Part shown: in pieces, positions 32,582-40,304 of the stretch
How positions within the stretch are numbered: the first letter of the stretch is position 1
How the letters are laid out: each line of letters starts with the position of its first letter
Assembly (NCBI GenBank): GCA_965226435.1
Contig: CBDDCY010000013.1
Location: 868,001-932,000, forward strand
Direction: 5' to 3'
DNA: 64,000 nt
DNA from: UBA6623 sp965226435
Lineage (GTDB): Bacteria > Acidobacteriota > Terriglobia > Bryobacterales > UBA6623
The notes under the pieces: model-generated
The model's input: the letters and a program-made list of their open reading frames with translations, nothing else
The model's database searches: none
Told to the model about the DNA's origin: nothing
Program-made: the position numbers and the translations under genes

Positions 32582-34194
32582 TGTTGAAGGGCGATGATAA
32601 TGTCCCCTTGAGAGGGCGATAGAAATGTCCCCTAATCTAAGGCTCCGAAGGAGGAGCCTAGATTGGAGAGGACATGGATGAACGACAAGGAATTGAGACG
32701 GGGCGAGGTACTGGGCCGGGTGAAGCGAGGCGAGTTGAAGCTGAGCGAGGCGGCGCGGATACTCGATATCAGTTATCGCCAGACCAAGCGGATCTGGAGG
32801 CGCTACAGCGCGGGAGGGACAAAAGCATTGAAGCACGGCAACGTGGGCCGGGTATCGAACCGCGCCAAGCCGGCGGAAGTTCGCAAGCGAGTGCTGCAAC
32901 TGGTGCGCGAACACTACTCCGGCGAGCCGCACGAGCGCTTCGGGCCGACGCTGGCGGCCGAGCATTTGTGGACAGACCACGATCTGAAACTATCGGTGCG
33001 AACACTGCGGCTCTGGATGCTCGCCGAGGGCCTGTGGAGCCGCCGCCGCAAGCGCCGGCCGCATCGCTCGCGGCGGCGGCGTAAAGCGCACTTGGGCGAG
33101 CTGATCCAGGTCGACGGTTCGCACCACGAGTGGCTCGAAGCGCGCGGGCGGAAAGGTTGCCTGATGAACTTCGTCGACGATGCGACCGGTCTGGCGCTGT
33201 GCCGTTTCTCGAGCGAGGAAACGACTTGGGCGGCGGCCGATCTGCTCGAAGCCTGGGTGCGTCAATACGGCGTTCCGAAGGCGTTGTATTGCGACTGGAA
33301 GAACGTCTACAAGCGCCGGCCAACGTCGCGTGAAGCGCTGGAAGGCATCGAGCCCGAGACGCAGTTCGGACGCATGTGCGCCAAGCTCGGCATTGGTATC
33401 ATCGCCGCTTCGTCACCGCAAGCGAAGGGCCGCGTGGAGCGCCATCACGGCACCCATCAAGACCGCCTGATCAAGAAGATGCGGCTCAAAGGCATTGCCG
33501 ATTACGAGGCGGCGAACCGCTATCTCGACGAGCAGTATCTGCCAGAGCACAACGCCAAGTTCGCCTCTGAGCCGTCAGCGGGAGCGGACTTTCATCGGCG
33601 CTTATCGAAGCGTTTGGACTTGAAGTGGGTGTTTTGCTTGGAGGGAGAGCGGGTGGTGTCCAACGACCTGGTGGTACGTTTCGAGAACCGTTTTCCGCAG
33701 TTGAAACCGCAGCGCAATCAGGCTCTGGGCGCAGGCGCGAGAGTAACCGTGCAGCAAGCGCGCGAGGGCGAGTTGCGGGTGGTGTTCGAGGGGAAAACGG
33801 TGGCGTTCGACGAGATCGCCAAGCCGCTCCCCAAGGTGCGGCCGGAGCCGAAACCGCGCCTGGCGCCGCAGCCGCGCACACCGCCGGCGAATCACCCTTG
33901 GCGCGCGCCGTTGAAGCCGAAAAAACGGGCGGCGACCGCGTGAAGAGGGCTGTGGAAATGACGGGGCCGTGGAAAACGAGGAAAACCCTCGGCAGCCGAC
34001 GAGGAGCTTCGAACCTCATCGCTCGGGTTTCCCACGTTTCCCCCAGCCCCTTGGAAATCGCTGTGCGATTCCCACATTCCCACAAGCCCCTACGACTACT
34101 ATCCTTTTACTTAAAAGGGGACATTTCTACCGGGCTAACCAAGGGGACATTTCTATCGCCCTACCGAGGGGGACATTTCTATCGCCTCTTGACA
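32582..34194 (+). mobile_element. Intact ISNCY-family (IS1202-like) insertion sequence, 1613 bp
   Basis: Bounded by imperfect 26-bp inverted repeats (19 of 26 matching), both beginning TGT. It is flanked by a perfect 17-bp target duplication, long as is usual for the IS1202 group. A 17-bp internal motif (GCGATAGAAATGTCCCC and variants) is repeated twice at the left end (32591, 32616) and three times inverted at the right end (34117, 34143, 34169) with about 25-bp spacing; these are probable transposase binding sites. One transposase gene fills the centre. A hairpin at 32638-32661, just before it, could limit read-through expression. Everything appears intact, so insertion is recent and the element may be active. 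Confidence 0.9.
32678..33943 (+). CDS. ISNCY-family DDE transposase
   Basis: A protein of about 421 residues. The N-terminal helix-turn-helix (ELKLSEAARILDISYRQTKR) is followed by a second DNA-binding region and a very basic linker (RRRKRRPHRSRRRRK). The integrase-type catalytic core shows D146 (LIQVDGSHHEW), D206 (LYCDWKNVY) and E254 (QAKGRVERHHGTHQDRL). A C-terminal Pro/Lys-rich tail ends the protein. The start ATG at 32678 has GGAGAGG 6 bp upstream; a TTG at 32663 is less likely. No frameshift or internal stop is present. Confidence 0.9.
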   Translation: MNDKELRRGEVLGRVKRGELKLSEAARILDISYRQTKRIWRRYSAGGTKALKHGNVGRVSNRAKPAEVRKRVLQLVREHYSGEPHERFGPTLAAEHLWTDHDLKLSVRTLRLWMLAEGLWSRRRKRRPHRSRRRRKAHLGELIQVDGSHHEWLEARGRKGCLMNFVDDATGLALCRFSSEETTWAAADLLEAWVRQYGVPKALYCDWKNVYKRRPTSREALEGIEPETQFGRMCAKLGIGIIAASSPQAKGRVERHHGTHQDRLIKKMRLKGIADYEAANRYLDEQYLPEHNAKFASEPSAGADFHRRLSKRLDLKWVFCLEGERVVSNDLVVRFENRFPQLKPQRNQALGAGARVTVQQAREGELRVVFEGKTVAFDEIAKPLPKVRPEPKPRLAPQPRTPPANHPWRAPLKPKKRAATA

Positions 34195-34211
34195 AACTCA
34201 GGAGCCACAGG
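34195..34211 (+). repeat. Right 17-bp target-site duplication of the ISNCY element
   Basis: AACTCAGGAGCCACAGG, an exact copy of 32565-32581. The -35 box of a strong promoter starts at the next base. Confidence 0.9.
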
Positions 34212-34240
34212 TTGACAACAAGACATATATAGGTTACAAT
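34212..34240 (+). promoter_or_regulatory. Near-perfect sigma-70 promoter with start-site palindrome
   Basis: TTGACA (34212-34217), a 17-bp AT-rich spacer, TACAAT (34235-34240). A short palindrome GTACTGAAGTAC at about 34251-34262 covers the predicted start, a typical operator position. The leader to the gene at 34400 is about 150 nt and contains the GC-rich hairpin-like GCGGGGGCGTTTCATGCCCGC near 34338. It is the strongest promoter seen in the window. Confidence 0.75.
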
Positions 34241-34399
34241 TTAAGTCCTAGTACTGAAGTACCATGGACGAATGTACCCTTTTGAACCTTGCATCAGCTC
34301 TCGGGCTAAAGCTAAGATGAGGGGTTTGTCGCGGGGGCGTTTCATGCCCGCACCACTCCAAAGGCGTAGATTACGTCGGGGCATTGAAAGGTTACCAAG

Positions 34400-35431
34400 A
34401 TGATTTCACTTGAGCGAGCGGAGGAGTCGTTTCTTGCGGCTCAGGATCCGATGGTCGTTCTTGTCCTCCGCGGCTGCAGGCCACTTTTTATCAACCAGGT
34501 CCACATGCACGTTGTGGGCAACGGCATCCCCAGTGTCAAAGATCCAAGAGAATTTGACGCCAAGGTGCGTTCCCCTGATCAAGCAGGGTCCAGCTGCTAC
34601 TGTGAGGCAGTCCAGGCGATCCTGGCTCTCAGGCCTGAAGATTGCGTGTTTGAAAGCCTTTACTCCCGGCTAGTCTCCGAACAGAATCTAGTTTACGAAA
34701 TCGGTCTAGACTTTCATCTTCAAGAAGAGCATAACGGCGCTCGCCGTTACAGCATCTCGAGGGTACACGCTGCACTCATTGACACCGGGAATAGGGATCT
34801 TCTTTTGGTTCGCCTTATCCCAACTCCTTTGACCATGGAAGTGACATCAGAACATCTTGGAGGGCCAAACGGCTTGTGGACGGCCAAGGTCCACCTGGAG
34901 CCCGTCACAGTTACCTACATTGGGGAAGATCTTCCACCCGACAAGGTGCTCCCATATTCTGAGTTTGACGGTGCGCTCGAGGAGGCGCATCGAAGACCTG
35001 AGGACGCGAAGAGGATTCTAGAAACGGCGGCGAAGACTATTTGCCGCGGCGGCGAGTACCCTGCGCTGGAGGACTTTATAGAGGGACTTGATTTCGATGC
35101 GTGGGAGAGGGATGGCAAGCTTCGACCTGAGCTTCAGAAGATTAGAAAACGGCTTTGGGATGCCCCCGCAGTGGCTGAGGGAGTACGAACTCAGCTCGAA
35201 AAGCAATTGAAAAAGTGGCAACCCGAAGGCAGCCCGGGAGACCCTGAAGACTATTACTTGTATCGCCTTAAGGCATCACCTTTGAGCATTGAAGATGCTC
35301 AGCGCAAGCAGTTTGCTCCGGGTGTGGGAGGGGTCACCGGTGAGGCTAAGGAACTGGAGAGAACTGAGAGTCTTGTCCGAAAGCTACGAAAGAACGCCCC
35401 GCCGGAGTTCATGGACCTTTTCCCGGAATAG
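34400..35431 (+). CDS. Protein of unknown function in the IS-bounded accessory block
   Basis: A 343-residue soluble protein that I do not recognise. There is no signal peptide or membrane segment. The N-terminal about 175 residues look like an alpha/beta domain (VVLVLRGCRPLFINQVHMHV, YSISRVHAALIDTGNRDLLL), with a Cys pair in SSCYCEAV. Residues about 200-330 are helical and charged (LRPELQKIRKRLWDA, RTQLEKQLKKW, KELERTESLVRKLRK). No nucleotide-binding or nuclease motif is visible. GC and codon use are clearly lower in GC than the chromosome around it. It is driven by the strong promoter at 34212 and is followed by another unknown gene, so the two may be an operon. A phage, defence or cargo gene is possible but unsupported. 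Confidence 0.7.
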   Translation: MISLERAEESFLAAQDPMVVLVLRGCRPLFINQVHMHVVGNGIPSVKDPREFDAKVRSPDQAGSSCYCEAVQAILALRPEDCVFESLYSRLVSEQNLVYEIGLDFHLQEEHNGARRYSISRVHAALIDTGNRDLLLVRLIPTPLTMEVTSEHLGGPNGLWTAKVHLEPVTVTYIGEDLPPDKVLPYSEFDGALEEAHRRPEDAKRILETAAKTICRGGEYPALEDFIEGLDFDAWERDGKLRPELQKIRKRLWDAPAVAEGVRTQLEKQLKKWQPEGSPGDPEDYYLYRLKASPLSIEDAQRKQFAPGVGGVTGEAKELERTESLVRKLRKNAPPEFMDLFPE

Positions 35432-35446
35432 ACTCGACTGTTTGAG

Positions 35447-35878
35447 TTGTGTTGTCGAGGTAGGAATGAGTGCACAGTCTTGCCCCACGCTATCCGCTCC
35501 ATAAAGATAGAGAACCCTGACAGAATCTGGGCCCCCTTTGGGGAAATCTGCATCCGTGAGTGCCTCGGGGAGACGGAAAGGCAGGAAATGTACAAGTGCA
35601 TTGAGCGGGCACTCAGCGCACTCCAGTTCCACGATTGGACCCGAGGCGACCTGGGTATCTCGGAAACATCCGCTCCATTTTTGAAGTGGCTCCCCGGCCT
35701 GAAGAGCGAAGGGCGTTGGCGGTATCCCATTAGGGCGGGGCGGCGAACTCTCGTGCTCACGTTCAACATTGTTGAGCGGGCTACGGGCATCCAACAATAC
35801 GAGCTAGTTACTCTGAAATGTATTGGCGAGACTCAGCAGGAACCCGACGCAGAGGAAGCCAAAGCCGGTCAACGCTAG
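35447..35878 (+). CDS. Hypothetical protein, possibly second gene of the accessory unit
   Basis: A 143-residue frame starting with TTG at 35447, 15 bp after the preceding gene. It has protein-like character in its middle and end (EICIRECLGETERQEMYKCI, RRTLVLTFNIVERATGIQ, YELVTLKCI), but the first about 12 residues look poor and no ATG fits. Its last 75 bp overlap, on the opposite strand, the small membrane-protein gene at 35804. No family is recognised. Either it is real with a later non-ATG start, or the stretch 35440-35800 is partly decayed coding DNA. Confidence 0.42.
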   Translation: MCCRGRNECTVLPHAIRSIKIENPDRIWAPFGEICIRECLGETERQEMYKCIERALSALQFHDWTRGDLGISETSAPFLKWLPGLKSEGRWRYPIRAGRRTLVLTFNIVERATGIQQYELVTLKCIGETQQEPDAEEAKAGQR

Positions 35879-36094
35879 ATTCAGGATGGTTTCGACAAAA
35901 CTAAATTCAACATATTCAGGCGGCTGTGCTAAACGGATCCCTATCAAGGATTTGTTCGAAGACGTCTGCGACGCCCTTGAGATAACCCCGAGTGCGATCA
36001 TCTCAAAGAAATGTTTTGTCCCAAGATAAGCTCCCCGAGCCGCCAGCCCAGCTCCAATTAAGTTGCACAAGCCCGCAACTGCATCTAACCACAT
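35804..36094 (-). CDS. Small two-helix membrane protein of unknown function
   Basis: A 96-residue protein with a strong ribosome-binding site (GGGAGGGAC, 4-5 bp before ATG 36094). Two hydrophobic helices are visible: about residues 5-24 (AVAGLCNLIGAGLAARGAYL) and about 66-88 (FVETILNLALTGFGFLCVGF). A polar loop of about 40 residues lies between them. No family is recognised. It faces the two plus-strand genes of the block and overlaps the end of the second. Small membrane proteins next to unknown soluble genes are common in toxin, immunity and phage-defence modules, but nothing here proves that role. Confidence 0.6.
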   Translation of the reverse strand: MWLDAVAGLCNLIGAGLAARGAYLGTKHFFEMIALGVISRASQTSSNKSLIGIRLAQPPEYVEFSFVETILNLALTGFGFLCVGFLLSLANTFQSN

Positions 36095-36186
36095 GTTTGT
36101 CCCTCCCGATTAGGATACACAATCATTGTCCTGCCTCAGCTGGAGCAGGAGAAAAGCGTTCCGCCGTTAAGCTAACGGAGAGGACG

Positions 36187-36303
36187 CATGGGAAAGCACG
36201 AAAGCACTACACCGCCGAAGAGAAGGTCGCCGTTCTGAGGCCGCGTTTGATAGACAACGAGCCGGTTTCGAAGCTCTGCGACGAGCTGGCACTTCAGCCG
36301 ACG
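36187..36303 (+). pseudogene. Fragment of a transposase OrfA helix-turn-helix
   Basis: About 39 codons reading KARKHYTAEEKVAVLRPRL then DNEPVSKLCDELALQPT match the N-terminal helix-turn-helix of IS3/IS66-type transposase proteins. The similarity then ends abruptly. There is no start codon in frame and no remaining catalytic part. It is the scar of an older element, 170 bp before the IS3-family element and distinct in sequence from that element's own OrfA. No other gene is seen in 36095-36471. Confidence 0.65.
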
Positions 36304-36739
36304 GGAAGATCGGCGAGATCGGGGACACAGCTCCCGAACTCGGAACCCTATTTGACGCAGACCGCCATCCTAAGGACGAGGATTGTCGGCCAGGTGTTCC
36401 CATATCAACGTCTTAACAGCCTTCCCGCACGGCGAATGGCCCAACTCAAATAAAGGATCCTTGCCAAAGAATGGAGTGCGGGCGTTTTGTGAGACCGCGA
36501 AAGAAGGGGCAGGTTGCCGTTCGCTGCAAAAGGGTTGCCTTCACGGCGGTTTCGTCGCATCCTGAGCCTAACCGGGGAAGCGGAAGCGGGCACTGCGGGA
36601 GCGCAACCCGCCAAGGAATACCCGGCCGCGGACTCATCGAAACGATGGGTGCGGGGTGCGGCCCCTTCGCCGCATCCCGCCTCGCCCGACACCCCATCGG
36701 ATCGGTAGATCCGCCCATGCCTGGAAAACTCCGGCGGCC

Positions 36740-37546
36740 TCAAGCCGCCGTCATGCCGGCCGCGAACGCCTCTTCGAACTCCACCGGCCGCACATAACCC
36801 AACGCCGAGTGTAGTCGCTTGCGATTGTACACCGTCTCGATAAAACCGCCGATCTCCGCCTGCGCTTCGGCCAACGTCGCGTATTCGTTGCAATCGACCT
36901 CCTCGGTTTTCAGCGTCTTCATGAAGCTCTCCGCGAAGGCGTTGTCGTAGGGATTGCCCTTGCGGCTCATCGAGATGCTCACGTCGTTTTCGCGCAGCTT
37001 GTCGACGTACTGGTTCGACGCGTACTGCGTTCCCTGGTCGGAATGATGAATCAATCCCGCTTGCGGTCGCCGCTCGGTCAACGCTTGTTCCAGCGCCGCC
37101 AACGGCAGCCCGGTCTCTAAGCTCGGACCCACCGCCCAACCCACCACGCGACGAGAGAACAAGTCTAAGATCACCGCCGCGTAAACAAACTCGTACACCA
37201 AACGAACGTAGGTGATATCGGCCGCCCAGAGCTGATCCGGACCCGTCGGCGTGACATCGCGCGCGAGATGGGGATAGACGCGTAAACCATGCCTGGAACC
37301 GGTCGTTTTCTTTACGCGCCGCTTGCGCAAGCGCAAGAGATTGTCTTCGCGCAGCAGGCGCCGGATCCTGGTTTCGCCGACTTTCCAGCCGCGTCGTTGC
37401 AGCTGTTTGGTCAGTCGTCGATAGCCGTGGAACGGGTTTTCGAGCGCTGCTTGGTGTAGCGCGTCGCGCAGCTTCATTGCCCACTCGCTCTCGCGCCGCG
37501 GCTTGCGATACAAGCCGGCGCGAGAGAGTCCGCCGAGTCGGCACAT
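36740..37546 (-). CDS. IS3-family transposase OrfB (DDE integrase core)
   Basis: A 268-residue protein. The N-terminal HTH_21-like region ENPFHGYRRLTKQLQRRGWK is followed by the integrase core with D110 (QLWAADITYV), D170 (IHHSDQGTQYAS) and E206 (NPYDNAFAESFMKTLKTE), then the typical end YNRKRLHSALGY. The catalytic triad is complete. The ATG at 37546 lies 11 bp after the orfA stop. In most IS3 elements a -1 frameshift joins OrfA and OrfB; here the frames do not overlap visibly, so re-initiation is possible. Confidence 0.88.
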   Translation of the reverse strand: MCRLGGLSRAGLYRKPRRESEWAMKLRDALHQAALENPFHGYRRLTKQLQRRGWKVGETRIRRLLREDNLLRLRKRRVKKTTGSRHGLRVYPHLARDVTPTGPDQLWAADITYVRLVYEFVYAAVILDLFSRRVVGWAVGPSLETGLPLAALEQALTERRPQAGLIHHSDQGTQYASNQYVDKLRENDVSISMSRKGNPYDNAFAESFMKTLKTEEVDCNEYATLAEAQAEIGGFIETVYNRKRLHSALGYVRPVEFEEAFAAGMTAA

Positions 37547-37557
37547 CGTGCGTTGGC

Positions 37558-37941
37558 TCAGTTTGCCTTGCCACGCCGCGGATCGGATGAGTTCGCCGAT
37601 CCGCCGCCGCCACTGACGAGAGTTTTGGGGCGTAGATCGTCGACACGTTGCAAGGCTTGCCGCAAAAAATCGATCTCCAGGGCTTGTTGACCGATTTTGC
37701 GCTCCAGCGCCGCGACGCGCGCTTCGTCTTCGCGGCCGCCTTCGACGCGCGCTTGTCCGCCGGGCCGTCGGCCGGGACCGGGAAAGGCGTCATCGCCGTA
37801 GCGCTCCAGTTGCGCCGTCCACTCGTAGAGTTTGCCACGCTTGACGTCGAGCTCGCGGGCCAGCGCCGAACCCGACGCCCCCGCCAGCAGCCGTTGCGCG
37901 GCCGCCACTTTGAATTCCTTCGTGAATCTTCTTCGGGACAT
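37558..37941 (-). CDS. IS3-family transposase OrfA
   Basis: A 127-residue protein beginning MSRRRFTKEFKVAAAQRLL, a classical HTH_Tnp_1 domain, followed by a leucine-zipper-like helix (VAALERKIGQQALEIDFLRQ) that mediates dimerisation. The C-terminus is Gly/Ser-rich. A strong ribosome-binding site (GGAGGAT) lies 4 bp before the ATG. It binds the element ends and works with OrfB. Confidence 0.85.
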   Translation of the reverse strand: MSRRRFTKEFKVAAAQRLLAGASGSALARELDVKRGKLYEWTAQLERYGDDAFPGPGRRPGGQARVEGGREDEARVAALERKIGQQALEIDFLRQALQRVDDLRPKTLVSGGGGSANSSDPRRGKAN

Positions 37942-38011
37942 TCCATCCTCCTCTCCATTCGAGGGTAGTTTGTCCCTCCTTCAGCGGCCTCGTTTTCCGC
38001 CCGCACTCCAC

Positions 38012-38029
38012 ACTGTCCCCCATTTTTTC
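38012..38029. repeat. Solitary half of the GTCCCC-ATTTTTT REP-like motif
   Basis: ACTGTCCCCCATTTTTTC is the same half-motif as at 49095-49112 (identical over 18 bases) and similar to 1793-1806. Its partner is missing, and the IS3 end lies 2 bp away, so the element may have been cut by the insertion. No gene is seen in 38030-38281. Confidence 0.55.
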
Positions 38030-38281
38030 CCGTGGTCCTCGAAAGATGAGGAACCCAAGGGGCTATTGAAGGAGCCTCTCGGTACCCTCAACGAACCTGC
38101 CGGACAAAGAGTCACGCGGCTGCGGCGGCGATGGTATCTCGACAAGCTGTCATGGCAAGCACAGGACGGGAAAACTTGCATCTGAGTCCCCTTAGTGCCC
38201 GAACTGAGACGACGTCTATAGGACAACGTCGTAGCGAACTTCATCAATCAGTCGGCACGGAACCAGTCACCGCCAGTGCCA

Positions 38282-38494
38282 TCACTGGGCCTTGGCTCCA
38301 TCTTCCACATAGGCGATCGCCCGATCGAGAGACAGATTCCCTGCCGCCGGTTCATCCGCGGACGCTGGCGGGATCGAGATCGCGCCGAAGTGGTACTGGT
38401 GTACCCGGTGGTCGCGTTTCTTCTCCGCCTGAAGCCCACAGCCGAGCAGCGATGTGGCGACAGACAGTACTATTCCAACGCGAATGAGTCCCAT
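38282..38494 (-). CDS. Putative small lipoprotein
   Basis: A 70-residue frame with a lipoprotein signal: MGLIRVGIVLSVATSLLGCG, with Cys at residue 19 after LLG. The mature part is polar (AEKKRDHRVHQYHFGAISIP). No ribosome-binding site is obvious and no family is recognised. It lies at the edge of the accessory block between the IS3 element and the DUF4097 operon. The clean lipobox is the only support. Confidence 0.45.
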   Translation of the reverse strand: MGLIRVGIVLSVATSLLGCGLQAEKKRDHRVHQYHFGAISIPPASADEPAAGNLSLDRAIAYVEDGAKAQ

Positions 38495-38599
38495 GGACGA
38501 GAGGTAGTCTACTACACCACGCCGGGCACCGGCCGTTAGTCTCAATCAAGTGGACGTATAATCAGCAAACCGGACAGGGTGCCGTGATCGCGGCTCAGC

Positions 38600-40279
38600 T
38601 TACCGCACTGCCGGCAACGCCAACGACGCCACCCATTGCCGTATTGCCCGCGGCAAGCACTCTCGCAATTCTTCCAGCACAATCCGCGTCCCTCGGATTG
38701 TCTCGTTCTCCTCGTCTTCATCCCATTCGACGCCGGGACCCGTCCCCAACGGCTCAATCACGATCGTTCCGCGGCCGGTCTGAAGTTGAATCCGTGGACC
38801 ATCACCCGGCCCCCCCGCCAGCGTCGCCGAACTTCCTTGTCGCGCGGTCCGCACTGTAGGTCCCAGGAAATTACGCACTCTTCCCCTTTCGGTCCGCGCA
38901 TCCACGGTGAACCGAGCCTTTCGAGGAAGCTGCAATCGAATGTCGCCCTTGTCCACTTCGGCTCGAATCTCGTCGAACTCCTCGCCGACCGAAAGTTCGA
39001 CATCCATGCGTCGGCCTCGTATTTCCGTTTTGCCGCGCAGCTTTTCCAGACGCACCCGCCGCCAACGGTCGCTTTGAAGTCGCACCCCGCCGTCAAATCC
39101 CGAGCCGGAGACCGAGCGCACCTTGATCTCGACTTGCCCGGGAATCGCCCCGGCCTCCAACTCTCCGTAGCGCGTGCGCACCCGCGCCGAGCCCTCCACC
39201 GCGGCTAGGCGAACCGTCCCAAACAACTCGCCGCGGATGTCAACATCCCCCGCGACCGACTGTAAATCGAGGCTGCTTGCATTGCCCTCCAGCGAGAAAC
39301 TCGAGGCCAGTCGCTCTGCTTCGATGTGCCGCGCCCTCCCGGCGTCAACACGCACCGGCCCGCCGATGCGTCGCAAAGCGATTTTGCCGCGTCCGGCACG
39401 GATCTCGACCGCTTTGGCGACGTCTTCGACCACCAGATGGGCGCGGGCGCTATTGGAACGCAAGCCGGCGTGCGCCGGCAGCCCGATTTCAACGTCGTAG
39501 CGAATGTCGCGAGAATCGATCTGCGTGGCCTCGCTCGTTTTCACCCAGGCCTCGGTCCCTCGATGCTCGATCTCGATCAACGGCGCGGGCGCGTCGTCGT
39601 CACCGCGGCCCCAAAGCTCGGCGCTGCCGTGAATCCGCAACCGCGGCCCCTCGACGCCGGTGACTCGGATCGTGCCGCGCAGGTTGTCTAAAACAACCGT
39701 CGTGCCCGGCTCGATTGCGGAGGAGTGATCGACCGCCAGTTCCACCGACGGCTCAAAAATCCCGAATCCGCGCGCCTCGATACCCAGGTCGAAAGAGCGC
39801 TCGGTGTCATGCCGCGCCGCCGTTCCCGCAGCCGCCAGTAAGAGCACTGACACGACCGCGCCGAAACCCAATCCGCGCGGCGACGGGCGGCCGATGCCAC
39901 GATGGACGAGCACTTCCACTAACCGGAAACCGCCCCAGGCGATCAAGATCCACGGCCAATATGCGGCGAACCAAGCTCGCAGCAAGATGTTCGGGGCCAG
40001 ATTTTTCGCCAATAGGGCGGCTCCGATTCCAATCAAGAGGATCGGACCGAATAGCGACTTACGGCGAGGTTCGGGTAAAAGCCGAGGGGTAGAGCCGGTA
40101 GGGGCCGTGAGGCTCTGAAACACAAGAATCAGCCCCAGAAGGATGATGATCAGCGGCCAGGTTTGGCTGACCGCGTAACCGCCCGAGTATTCGTAAAGAA
40201 ACATCGCCCCGAGCACGATGAGCGTCAGCGGACGACCGACCGCACCGATCGTTTCACGAGCACCGGCAGGGGAAGCCAT
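38600..40279 (-). CDS. LiaF/DUF5668-type membrane region plus DUF4097 beta-helix domain
   Basis: A protein of about 559 residues starting at ATG 40279. Three or four N-terminal membrane segments (PLTLIVLGAMFLYEYSGG, WPLIIILLGLILVFQSL, FGPILLIGIGAALLAKN, WPWILIAWGGFRLVEVL) resemble the LiaI/LiaF-type DUF5668 region. The C-terminal about 380 residues are a DUF4097-like right-handed beta-structure with regularly spaced short strands (RGTIRVTGVEG, VEIRAGRGKIALRRI, GDVDIRGELFGTVRL). Family proteins are linked to envelope stress sensing. It is the last gene of a four-gene unit: ECF sigma, anti-sigma, B-box protein and this one. The last about 30 residues are acidic and disordered. Confidence 0.72.
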   Translation of the reverse strand: MASPAGARETIGAVGRPLTLIVLGAMFLYEYSGGYAVSQTWPLIIILLGLILVFQSLTAPTGSTPRLLPEPRRKSLFGPILLIGIGAALLAKNLAPNILLRAWFAAYWPWILIAWGGFRLVEVLVHRGIGRPSPRGLGFGAVVSVLLLAAAGTAARHDTERSFDLGIEARGFGIFEPSVELAVDHSSAIEPGTTVVLDNLRGTIRVTGVEGPRLRIHGSAELWGRGDDDAPAPLIEIEHRGTEAWVKTSEATQIDSRDIRYDVEIGLPAHAGLRSNSARAHLVVEDVAKAVEIRAGRGKIALRRIGGPVRVDAGRARHIEAERLASSFSLEGNASSLDLQSVAGDVDIRGELFGTVRLAAVEGSARVRTRYGELEAGAIPGQVEIKVRSVSGSGFDGGVRLQSDRWRRVRLEKLRGKTEIRGRRMDVELSVGEEFDEIRAEVDKGDIRLQLPRKARFTVDARTERGRVRNFLGPTVRTARQGSSATLAGGPGDGPRIQLQTGRGTIVIEPLGTGPGVEWDEDEENETIRGTRIVLEELRECLPRAIRQWVASLALPAVR

Positions 40280-40304
40280 GGTGTTTCTCACTCGCTCGTC
40301 GGGG

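Larger units (their letters stand above)
36472..38010 (-). mobile_element. IS3-family insertion sequence, about 1539 bp
   Basis: Ends begin TGGAGTGCGGGCG (36472-36484) and, inverted, end at 38010; beyond the 13 identical bases the ends still match at scattered positions (GAG.CCGC, GGG.CA). Inside are orfA and orfB, both on the minus strand. About 270 bp between orfB and the left end do not code. I see no target duplication: the left flank CAAAGAA and right flank CACTGTC differ, so the element may be old or have recombined. The right end abuts a REP-like half element at 38012. Confidence 0.75.

Noticed and set aside
36405..38006. A 533-codon frame across the IS3 element in a third frame
   Set aside because: The orfA and orfB frames with catalytic residues and ribosome-binding site explain the DNA; this frame is Arg-rich noise.
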